A stretch of 64,000 nt of DNA from Taudactylus pleione (Eukaryota; Chordata; Amphibia; Anura; Myobatrachidae): NCBI GenBank assembly GCA_031769625.1, contig JAUIMM010000188.1:9243501-9307500 (forward strand), written 5' to 3'. The stretch's first letter is position 1, and each line of letters opens with the position of its first letter. The notes below the pieces were generated by a model that was given only the letters and a program-made list of their open reading frames with translations, made no database searches and was not told the origin of the DNA. Shown here in pieces: positions 55,301 through 64,000 of this stretch. The position numbers and the translations under genes are program-made.

Positions 55301-55459
55301 ATGCCTTCTACTATGACATTGAGCATCGACCTTGGCAGACAACGTTGATGGCATTTTATCGTCTATGTCATGACTAGTGGCAGCAGCTTCATCACTAGGA
55401 GGAAGTGGTTCTTGATCTTTCCCTATTTTATTTTTAGGGGACAAAGTTTGGTCCTTCAT
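52354..55459 (-). pseudogene. hAT transposase copy B (ZBED1-like), multiple lesions
   Basis: Reading leftwards: MKDQTLSPKNKIGKDQEPLP starts the protein at 55459. A frameshift near 55200 and a TGA near 55104 follow. The longest intact piece (55070-53448) has a BED zinc finger: VWQYFYPNPDNN, then CTIC and HLQRVH as ligands. TTDMWTSGTGQTKDY and WGFVISDNATNIVRAL hold catalytic acids, and CFAHTINLVV is a conserved block. Stops at about 53446 and 53391 interrupt a region with QLEKVKEELRR and HYILATVLNPRFKAY (typical hAT). A TAG near 52755 and a frameshift near 52620 precede the dimerisation domain SVYSERVFSAAGNLVSERRR and an acidic tail. Most lesions are single-base changes. Confidence 0.92.
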
Positions 55460-56460
55460 TTATGTTATATTGATTGATATATATGTGCACACAAACACAG
55501 AAAAGAATTTAAACAATTTTTTGGAGTGCACTTTGGGGGTTACAGCACCCTTTAATGGTCAAGCCAGCCGGCCCTTGATTTATGACACAGGCGCACGCTT
55601 GGCGATGCTCCTTTATTGATGGACGTGCGGCTACAGTGCGCACAATTCACAACACAGAAAATAATAGTTTTTAATTTTTGGAGTGCACTTTGGGGGTTAT
55701 ACCACCCTTTAACCGACTTATGGGACACAGGCGCACACTTGGCGCTGCTCCTTTGTTGATGCACGTGCAACCACAGTGAACACAATTCACAAACACAGAA
55801 AATATATATTTTTTTGGAGTGCACTTTGGGGGTTACACCACCCTTTAAGAGATGAGCCAGCTGGCCCTTTACTTATAGGACACAGGCGCACGCTTGGCGC
55901 TGCTCCTTCGTTGATGCACGTGCGGCCACAGCACACACAATTCACAAACACAGAAAAAATGTTTTTTTATTTGTTTGGAGTGCACTTTGGGGGTTACACC
56001 ACCCTTTAACAGATGAGCCAGCCGGCCCTTTACTTATGGCACAGGTGCACGCTTGGCGCTACTTTGTTGATGCACGTGCGGCTACTGCGCACACAATTCA
56101 CAAACACACGGAAAACATTTTTTTTTATTTTTCTTGGAGTGGACTTTGGGGGTTACAGCACCCTTCAACGGACAAGCCAGCCGGCCCTTTACTTATGACA
56201 CAGGCGCACGCTTAGCACTACTTTGTTGATGCACATGTGGCTACTGTGCACACAATTCACAAACACAGAAGAAAAAAATTTTTTTTTGGAGTGCACTTTG
56301 GGAGTTACAGCACCCTTTAACGGACAAGCCAGCTGGCCCTTGATTTATGACACAGGCACACCCTTGGCGCTACTTTGTTGATGCACGTGCGGCTACTTCG
56401 CACACAATTCACAAACACAGAAAAAAAATATTTTTTTTTTGGTGTGCACTTCGGGGGAGC
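55460..56460 (-). repeat. Leader repeat units of hAT copy B
   Basis: Six to seven units of about 136-161 bp with the anchor (here 'gggggttaca' on plus) at about 55535, 55692, 55828, 55989, 56148 and 56299. They match the copy A leader in reverse orientation. At least three units carry ATAAGTAAAG on the minus strand, a donor-like site, after the 'cgtgcatcaacaaag' block. Confidence 0.88.
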
Positions 56461-56726
56461 ACCCCTGATGGACAGATCACCCCCTGGACAACACTACAGA
56501 ACCCCTTTAGGACTACAGCCTTTATGGGACACTGCACAACACAGTCCAGCCAGCCCCTACAGACTTTTTAAAAAACAGCTATTACCATGTCTTTTTGCAA
56601 TCCAAAACCCGAAATTTGGACTTAAAATCCGAACTGCGAAAAGATCAGAACTGCGACTCGCTTCTGTCCTGATTCACAAAATTCGTCCGGATTCAGATTT
56701 CTGGAGATCCGAACCGCACCGCTCTA
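56461..56726 (-). other. 5' terminal region of hAT copy B
   Basis: Contains 'ccgaaatttggac' and 'ccggattcagatttctgga' words shared with the small hAT MITEs and with the start of copy A. No TATA box like that of copy A was seen. Confidence 0.55.
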
Positions 56727-56734
56727 TGCTATAG

Positions 56735-56825
56735 TATTATTATCCTTTATTTATTTCTGAAGTGCTAACATAATAAACAGCACCGTGCACAGAAGGGACA
56801 TGAAACAAATAAATATCATATACTC
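56735..56825 (-). mobile_element. CR1/L2-type LINE 3' tail, minus strand
   Basis: 'tattattatcctttatttat' followed by 'gtgctaacataataaacagc' is the reverse complement of the usual tail of these LINEs. Only the tail is recognisable. Confidence 0.5.
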
Positions 56826-57480
56826 AGGGCCGGCTCGAGGTATGTTCAACCAGTGTGGTTGGACAAGCACGCCACCCCATAAAGGGCGCACCCTTCCCAA
56901 CATCCCAATTTCAGGGGGTCAGCACTGTCCTGCTGTTCCACCCGTTGGCAGAAGTGTCCCGCTGGTGGTCTGGTCAGGAGTTTGGGCACCCCCACCTCCG
57001 CAGCTCTGGATGCTGGACCCCGGAGTAGCTGAATGGATGCTGCTAGCATGCGCGCGGGAATTCCATTCAGTGCCCGGAGAGGGCTGGGGGAACCCCAGCT
57101 AGTGACAGAGTGCTGGGTTCGCCCCCAGCCTGACGTTACACATGAGGCGTGCCATGCGGGCACACCTACAAATAACGTCATTTAGGGGGCGTAGCCTATG
57201 GATATTAGGCCACACCCCAATTTCCGGCAGCGCGCGAGCGCACTGGGCGCAGCTCCACATCAGTAGACTCTGGGCACTAGTCTGTGCCCTGAGTCTACTG
57301 CACATGCACAGGTCACCGGGAAATTAGTGCGGATGCACATACGCAAAATGGCGGGAAAATGGTCGTGGTGGCCATTTTCCAGGCGTTTTGTGCAGGGCTG
57401 CAATACCCTACGTGGTATTAGAAAATCTGGGTGCACCCATTATAAATACGCCCCCGCTAAGAGGTGCAAGAGCAATTAAT
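56826..57480. other. GC-rich dispersed repeat material, unassigned
   Basis: 'gggccggctcgaggtatgtt' opens a GC-richer stretch. An inverted pair 'cagtagactctgggcacta' / 'tgccctgagtctactg' at 57262-57300 forms a hairpin, and 'atggcgggaaaatgg' words recall 60355 and 63245. No TSD found. Confidence 0.35.
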
Positions 57481-57519
57481 ACATAAGGTAGCAGAATAGC
57501 AATCAATCAAGATTGCTAT

Positions 57520-58460
57520 TGGAGAGTTAATATCACTTACTGTAAGCATTGACCACAATTAAACACGGCGGTAACACAGTATCAGTGCGTGCGTCATTGT
57601 CCCTGTTTATGATTTATCCTTTCATTTTAATTTGCGAGTAGAACTATTCTCACTGCAGCAGAAAAAAAATTAAAAAATAAAAAGCCTGGGAGTAGCTCTG
57701 CAAAGTGCAGCGCAGTTCTGTAATGTGCCGTGCAGCGAGCATAATGCATCCTCCCAGGGCCAATTTACATAACGGATAAATAAGGGAAACGCTATGTGAA
57801 GTTTATTCATTTTTAAATCCTGCCGTGCTTGTGATTGAAGGCCTGAGCTCAGATGTTTTCCTGATGTGTGCCATGAAGAATCGCGGCTTTGTCTAATGCC
57901 TCTTCTGCTGCTGCAGGGGAATGTAATATGAGCTCTTCCCTCCAGCCTGGAGTATTATTTCCTCTCCAATACGGAAAGCCAAACTACAGGCTGCATTACC
58001 CGGTGCCAGGTCCCACTGCCACAGAGGCATCAAGGGCCAGAACATTAAATGCAAAACATATTGACGCTCACCGAGGGCTCTGGAGAGTCTGTCGCTTTCC
58101 TTGTCAGTAGGATCTAGGAGAACCCAAAACTAATTTTATGGTGATCTTGAATGACTAAATGCTGACCACAAGCCACTAATAATAGCTGGATAATTGCAGC
58201 TGTGCGGCATGTCTTGCTGTTCCACAATCTCAGACAGATTGCTTTCCTTAATTACTTTTCGGTGCCGCTGGTTGCACCACACCAGGATGAGATCGGAACG
58301 CAATCCGTGCCATGCACAGCTTACACAATGCCAAGCACTCGTTTGTAATGGTTTCGGGGGTAAATGTATAACGCTGATTTGTTGAGCCATAAAATAAATA
58401 TTATGACTCACCAGTATGGGCCAAAACATTTGCAGATGTTTTTTGTTCTTATATGAAGAC
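57520..58460. promoter_or_regulatory. Candidate conserved noncoding sequence
   Basis: About 940 bp of complex sequence without internal repeats, with homeodomain-type and other cores such as 'acataacggataaataag', 'actaataatagctggataat' and 'cttaattacttttcgg'. A 73-codon frame at 57889-58110 follows an acceptor-like tract ('cttctgctgctgcag'), so part could be an exon, but the translation matches nothing I know. Confidence 0.33.
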
Positions 58461-58648
58461 ACTTAAATGAAGATGATCTGCAGTCTATGACCTTGCTCTC
58501 TAACCACAAATCTGTAATTGCAGATAATCAGGTATTTCCATATCTTTTAGGTTGTTTTTTTTTTTTTTTAATATCATATTTCTGAATTTCTAAGGACATT
58601 TCCACTAATTGCAAAATGTTTACTTCTAGCAGACTGTTAACTGTACAA

Positions 58649-58898
58649 TAGAGATGTGCGGTCCGGTTCCGAACCCACCCTTATTTTATGAATCCGGACA
58701 GATCCGGGCCGCAGTTCGGATCTTCTCACGATTCGTAATTTGGATTTTAAATCTGAATTTTGGATTGCAAAAATTACATGATTTTAGCCGTTTTTTAAAA
58801 CATTTTATCAACTTTAAAAAATAAAACAGATCCAAAACCAAAACACGTAGATTAATCGAGATCCAAAACCAAAACAAGGGGGTTAGCGCACATCTCTA
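58649..58898. mobile_element. hAT MITE related to the ZBED-hAT pair, 250 bp
   Basis: Ends TAGAGATGTGCGG and GCGCACATCTCTA are inverted. CTGTACAA and CTGCAGAA agree at six of eight positions. It shares 'gatccaaaaccaaaaca' with the 3' ends of copies A and B and 'cggatcttctca' type words with the 5' ends, so it is a deletion derivative or relative of them. Confidence 0.83.
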
Positions 58899-58906
58899 CT
58901 GCAGAA

Positions 58907-59683
58907 TGTATAGGTGACCTGTGGTGTAACTCCCAAAGCCATTAGAAGCATTTGATTGTGATCACACCGCCTGTGTCGGCTACCCCGCCGGATATCAGCG
59001 TCTAGCGATACCGCTTTGGACATTCTATACGGACCTAAATACCGGTAATCAAAGGAGGAAAAGACTGATCTCCAAAACATGAGTGCACCACGTATTTGCA
59101 GCAGTAAATACTGCTGATCAGATTCATTCACCGGTCTCCATATATCCTGGAGGGGTTCGTACATACTTATTCTACCAAAATTGCTAATATTGCCATTTTT
59201 TATGTCATTGACACTTATATATGATTACTCAGCCTGCAACACAAAGATATCCTGAAATGTTGGAGAGTTAAAGCCAAAAAATATCCTTGGTCCTGAATAA
59301 TCCTTGGACACAGATTTTTCAAAACTGGATATACTGTATCTACACCTCTTAATGTGCAATACGTGTTGTTTTATGGTTTCAAATCGTTTCAATAACAATT
59401 ATTATATGGTGAACAGCACTGTTGGAATGTTTCATATTGATATATTGTTAGATACCATTGCCTAATTATCTGCTACATTGTATCTGTCTTAATAGCATAC
59501 TTAGGTTTTAGATTAGTCTTTTAGAGTTGTGTAATATATGTCACCAGGTTGTCCTGGTAGTCTACACTCCTTTTACTTTTTATTTCATATCTTTTATGAT
59601 TACATTTTTGATTTATTGCTAAACATCGAGACAGTGCTTCATTGTTCTATTATATCGATCTTGCCAAATGATGGCGGAGGTCT
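58907..59683. other. No feature recognised
   Basis: Mixed to AT-rich sequence. No protein domain, TIR or tandem structure was found. Confidence 0.35.
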
Positions 59684-59691
59684 GATGGAAG

Positions 59692-60019
59692 CAGTGGCGT
59701 CACGAGGGGGGTGCGGGCCGCACCCAGGTATCACCCGCCGAGGGGTGACACCAAGGTGCAGACTGACATTCCCTCACTGTAGTATTAAGTGCAGCACCCT
59801 GCTCCTGACACTGCGAGGGAGCCGACACTGCAATGCAGTCAGCAACCCTGCACCCCCTCCCAGTAATATAAAAAAAAACTGGATGAGAGGGATCGGCCTG
59901 CGGGGCCGTGCCCCTGTACCATGAGGCCATGCCCATTCGCAAGAGGCCATGCCCCCTTTTCTGCGCCGTGCTCACGTCTCTCCCCGCACAGGGTGACACC
60001 GCGGGGAGGGACGCCACTG
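59692..60019. mobile_element. hAT-type MITE, 328 bp
   Basis: Starts CAGTGGCGTCAC and ends GGGACGCCACTG. GATGGAAG is duplicated exactly at 59684-59691 and 60020-60027. 'ggtgacacc' words occur near both ends. It is a relative of 34868-35185. Confidence 0.9.
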
Positions 60020-60027
60020 GATGGAAG

Positions 60028-60590
60028 TTCCTGTTCATTCCACTTTGTGCATGCCATCTGCACAGATGATGTCCTTAACCATTGATGGCAAACTATCGAT
60101 GATTTCTGCCTGGTGGTGGGAATCCGTTGACCATCATCAAATGCCAACACTACCCCTAGCCAATGCAAGTACCTCTCTTTTATTCACCTCATAATCATCA
60201 CCGCTGTGGCGGAATGTAAAAATGTCAGCCCACAGTTCCCGGTTAGGTCGCCAACAGTAGAGCTGGGCATGGGCGTATCTATAATGGGTGCAGGGTGTAC
60301 GGTGCTGACGGGTTGGTGCTGCAGAGCAGTAAAAATCACTAGGAATTGGTGGCTGCCATTTTCCCGGTGACTCTGTGCATGTGCAGTACTGCTGTCCCCA
60401 GGTAAACGGTGCAGGAGACATTTTCCCGGAGACCCGCGCACGCGCAGTAGATTCTGGCAGAAATTTTTGGTAACAGAGCAATAATATACCCCTTTTAAAA
60501 TGTTTAGATGGCAGTAATGGGAAAATAAAACAATATGTAGTGAGACACAAGATTACTACATATTGTTTTAGGAATAACAATTATAAGTTG
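60028..60590. other. Dispersed repeat material, unassigned
   Basis: The block 'gggcgtatctataatgggtg' at about 60272 is the inverted relative of 'tatagatacgcctatg' at 63428, and 'attttcccggtgactc' resembles 63245. The region seems to be a decayed repeat family without clear ends. An inverted pair 'aaaacaatatgtagt' / 'actacatattgtttt' is at about 60527-60570. Confidence 0.4.
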
Positions 60591-60790
60591 ATCCCGGACT
60601 CAGGGCCGTAGAGAGACTGGCTGGGCCCGGGTAAAGGAGGGGGCGTGGCCTAATCGTGGGAGGCGTGGCCACGCCCCCTTGAAAAAAAAAATAGAACTTT
60701 TCCAGCGCTGCGTAGCTGTGCGCTGGGGAGGGGGGCGCTGTAAGCAAGCCTGGGCCCAGGTAAACTGTACCCACTCCCTCCCCCTCTCGG
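60591..60790. mobile_element. Truncated GC-rich hAT-like repeat
   Basis: 'cagggccgtagagagactgg' looks like a hAT-type left end. The body has 'gggcgtggcc' and 'cctgggcccagg' palindromes. No right end or TSD was found. Confidence 0.4.
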
Positions 60791-61341
60791 CGCCCATGCT
60801 CGGACTACAAATGTAAAACACAGGTATACCATTACAGGTAAAGACAGGATAGGAAATCCTGCACGGAACTTAAAAGCATAAATTGTATGTACTAATATTA
60901 TGTGGTCAGAGAAGGAAGATCAATCAATCCACTGAACCCTAATAAATGCTAAATTTAATAGCTAGAAATATTTAGACTTATTGTAACAAATATTATACCA
61001 CAGTTATATAAGTGGAATATAGGTATTAATCGCAGGAGTTAAGACACCTGTATACCTATTAATTTACATGCGACCAACACAAAGGAAATAATATAATTCT
61101 CACTTCGTTATTATCTGAAGAAAACAATACAACTCTTACCTTCTCTTTACCTGTGTGACCTAAAGTCTAACTATAATTCCCTCCTACAAACCTTGCAGCA
61201 ATAACAATACAGACATACAGCAGGGTTCATTTATGTTATTGCACATTCTTTATTACATTTCTTATCATCATTCCTCTATGTTTTAACTTCTATTTCGCTA
61301 GCTATTGTCCTAGGGAATAAAGGACATTTTTAAAGCATGTC
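60791..61341. other. No feature recognised
   Basis: AT-rich unique-looking sequence. Confidence 0.4.
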
Positions 61342-61344
61342 TAA

Positions 61345-61974
61345 TGCTGCATACACACACAACGATTTTTTGAACGATTATCGTTAAACGATATAGTTTA
61401 ATGATAATCGTTTGAAAAAATCGTTCACTTTCTGAGTCAAATGATGAACGATTATCGTTCATGCGCGTTCACGTTTGTAGTTTGTAGTTCAGTCAGACTT
61501 GTCAACTGAACGATTTTCATTAAGGGAATATGCAAAAATCGTTTGTAGTTCAAAAAAATCGTTCATTACACTTTAAAATATCTGACAGAAAATCGTTCAT
61601 AAAATTGTTGGTAACAAAATCGTTGTGTGTGTATGCAGCATACACACAACGATTTTTTGAACGATTTAACTATAACGACGTCGTTATCGTTCAAAAAATC
61701 GTTCAATGTAAAACGATAAACGATGAACGATTATCGTTCATGCGTGTTCACGTTTGTCGATTGTAGGTTGTAGTTCAGTCAGACTGGCCAACTGAACGAT
61801 TTTCAATAGAAGTTGCAACATTTTTCCTTCAACACACAGAAAATCGTTTATTATGTAAAGTAAAGCCAACTACTTTGTAAAACGATTTTCGTTCACTTTT
61901 TCAAGGGAAAAACTGAACGAAAATCGTTCAATGAAAATCGTTCATTACTAACATCGTTGTGTGTGTACGCACCT
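61345..61974. mobile_element. Dimeric harbinger-like MITE rich in AACGAT/ATCGTT, TSD TAA
   Basis: The left end TGCTGCATACACACACAACG and right end 'cgttgtgtgtgtacgcacct' are inverted. TAA flanks both sides. At about 61633-61642 a right end and a left end are fused ('gtgtatgcagcatacac'), so two units of about 300 bp lie head to tail sharing one junction. The hexamer AACGAT or its complement occurs about 25 times. Confidence 0.8.
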
Positions 61975-61977
61975 TAA

Positions 61978-63110
61978 TAAATGTTACGTTTTTTTATTAT
62001 ATCCAATATGACAACTTTTCTGTGCGCCACCTAGAGGACAAAACCTTTCTTTCTTCTCCCTTGTACCATTGATATATCATTTCACTTGTCCCAGGCAGCA
62101 CCCTCAAATAAAAGAATGTCATTTATTTATAATATTTAAACGTAGCGCTCTCTAATTATCATTGTAGGTGTGTGCAAATGTAACTTTTCCCTTGTATCTT
62201 TGATATAAAGATATGCGCAATATATAAATTGTGGCAAAGTGAGTGACTTACCACATGCATGTAGCAACTTCTTTTACAGCATGCAGGTTCCAGGGTGTGG
62301 TGTAAGCTGAGTACCTGTTCTGATCAGCTTTATCTAGGGAATATGTCAAATTCCGGTGGAGGAAGACATGGGTCTGACACCTGACAATCAGACTAGAGCT
62401 TGTGAGAAGATACGTTTGTATGAGCTGTGTTTTCCATGGGGGTGATTCTGAGTAGGACACCTGTGAAAATGGACACATGTCCGGATTTTGAACCGACTGA
62501 ACATGCATCTGAACTGCAAAACATGGTGGTGGGTTTTATCGCAGGAGGCGTTCAAAGACGCAAGTAGGTGCGTACGTGTGGAATCCAGACTAATGGGGAG
62601 CAGGTCTAGGCAGGGACTGGGTGGCGAGTATCAAGAGGCGCGGAGGGACTGTTTCCGATGGGTGCATCGTGGGCCTCTATCTAAAGCTCCGTGCGATTCT
62701 GTGTCAAGCGTGCCGGTAAGAGACGCCTGTGTCTGATGGATCTAGCAATGAGGCTGGAGTAAGTGCTAGATTTGCAACTTACTCTGACGAATTGTTGCAT
62801 TAGCATATGTACATAAGTACAATGCCTGGGCTGCAGGGAAAAGCAACCGCAGCAGGGAGCAATTTGGAATCAGGACCTGTATGTGATAGCTTATTAGGGG
62901 CTGGGCAACCACCAGTAATGGTAAAACTTTCGGGATACTTGTGGGTGTGTTGGTTTATGGGTTGCAATCTTCTGCATTCATACCGCTAGATTCCAGATTG
63001 AACCCTGGGAAAACTAAAACAGCCACAGAGTAGAGCTTGGGATTCCTGTTGGCGAGCATTAGCTGCTAGACAAGCTTATTATTATTATACAGAGCTATGC
63101 TATGTTAGAT
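61978..63110. other. No gene recognised
   Basis: Unique-looking sequence on both strands. Short open frames (for example at 62488-62736) have no recognisable domain. Confidence 0.35.
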
Positions 63111-63129
63111 TAATGCTGGAGATTGGGAA

Positions 63130-63450
63130 TTGGACAAGGGGCCTATTAATGCCAGAGAGGGCCCATATACAGCGGGCCCCCTCCTCTGAGCAGCGGCTTC
63201 TCCCATTTTACCTTGTGCCAGCAAGCGAGTCCCTTCTCCTCCGTGGCGCCATTTTCCCAGTGATCTTCTGGAAGATGGCGCTTATGTACAGTACAGTGCC
63301 AGGGTCTTTGCTTCCACTGTGTGGCGCCATGTTCCTGAAGATGTCACGGAGGAGGAGGTACCCGCTTACCGGAACAAGGTTAGAATGGGTGCAGGGTATG
63401 CAGAGCATTGCACACCCTGCACGCAATATAGATACGCCTATGAGTTGGGC
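63130..63450. other. Decayed dispersed repeat with 'ggcgccattttcc' words
   Basis: 'gtggcgccattttccca' and 'gtgtggcgccatgttcctg' recur, and 'tgcacgcaatatagatacgc' matches 60272-60290 inverted. Reading frames on both strands here are repeat-derived. Confidence 0.4.
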
Positions 63451-64000
63451 TATTGTTGGAGTGTTATTGGGACACGTAGGCAGAATGCTATGTACTGGAC
63501 ATATGTTATGATCGCCACCTTGGACGCGTCATTATCACAAAATATGTATCAACATTGTACATTTATTTCTGGAATGTCATAAAATGTAAAGTTTTCCACT
63601 TTCAGGGCACTAGGTGCCAATTGTATAAAACTACTTTCAGAGGCGGCTGACGGAACAATTAGTGATAGCGAAAAGTGCATAAAATGTTTGTCAGGATTTT
63701 TTTTTTTTTACAGTACTGACTTAGGCAATACTGGTATATATATATACGCAGTAATGGAGATAAGCATTGGAACAGCCAGAAGCTACTGATAAGTGTCAGC
63801 TCACAGAGATCAGCAGTCACAGACATTTTCCCCAGAACGGTCCAGGTGGAATGAGCGCCAGAGGGGACGTGACCTCCAGTTACAAAGCCAAAGATGTGAC
63901 GTTTATTGATCCAAGTTGATTGGCTCCTTACACTTCCTACACTGTGACGGGTCCGATTCTCCAGGGGGCATAAATTATTCAGCAAATTAGGGTGGAATCC
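63451..64000. other. No feature recognised
   Basis: AT-rich sequence with a T run at 63699-63710 and a short (TA)n at 63735-63745. The window ends here. Confidence 0.4.

Larger units (their letters stand above)
51762..56726 (-). mobile_element. hAT element copy B (ZBED-type), minus strand
   Basis: The 3' end lies left ('taggtgtgtgctccggcc') and the 5' end right ('gaaccgcaccgctcta'). They are inverted relative to each other and related to copy A and to the small MITEs at 37799 and 58649. It holds a nearly complete transposase gene with several point lesions and a leader array of repeat units. No clear 8 bp duplication is visible because the left end lies in (TA)n. Confidence 0.87.

Noticed and set aside
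56347..56734. Short open frames in the hAT copy B leader
   Set aside because: The repeats give many short frames with the same peptides (for example around 'RTQFTNT'). They shift with repeat length and carry no domain.
60137..60580. 147-codon minus-strand frame
   Set aside because: It spans decayed dispersed-repeat sequence with relatives at 63130-63450 and has no recognised domain.

Overview
The window looks like intergenic or deep intronic DNA of a large vertebrate genome, most probably an anuran amphibian. No host protein-coding gene, rRNA or tRNA gene could be supported. The amphibian call is an inference. It rests on dense young Tc1, hAT and Penelope-like copies, L1-type and CR1/L2-type LINE remnants, and many miniature inverted-repeat elements (MITEs) whose ends resemble families I associate with frogs.

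Layout. 1-1905 is a tandem array of about 56 bp units split by a deleted Tc1 element. 3173-4736 is a full-length but broken Tc1 element on the minus strand. 4935-8556 is a decayed Penelope-like retroelement (reverse transcriptase plus GIY-YIG endonuclease) bracketed by inverted arms. 8755-10770 is a 29 bp tandem array that shares core words with the first. From 10.8 to 23.5 kb there are many MITEs, several nested, between stretches of unassigned sequence. 23480-26165 is an L1-type LINE on the minus strand, itself interrupted. 26.5-35.2 kb holds a local tandem duplication, a hAT-type MITE with an expanded minisatellite, a harbinger-like MITE and a CR1/L2-type LINE 3' end. 35445-37070 is a second full-length Tc1 element, on the plus strand. 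38.25-38.96 kb is complex unique sequence and a good conserved-noncoding candidate. 40.7-41.8 kb is a pyrimidine-rich minisatellite. 43110-46509 is a nest of at least four transposon families.

The most unusual region is 46.9-56.7 kb. Two long hAT elements with ZBED-type transposases lie tail to tail, copy A on plus and copy B on minus. Both carry a leader of 125-160 bp repeat units, and several units look like exon cassettes with a pyrimidine tract, an AG acceptor, 51-54 bp, and a GTAAAG donor. In copy A the same repeats also sit inside the transposase gene in place of coding segments. Both copies keep a perfect 16 bp stem hairpin just after the coding region.

How the parts relate: nothing here looks like an operon or host pathway. 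The genes are transposon genes, all visibly broken by stops, frameshifts or deletions. The many MITEs fall into a few groups by target-site duplication (TSD): 8 bp hAT-like, TAA/TTA harbinger-like, TA Tc1-like, and a coherent group with GGGCC ends and 3 bp TSDs that I could not assign.
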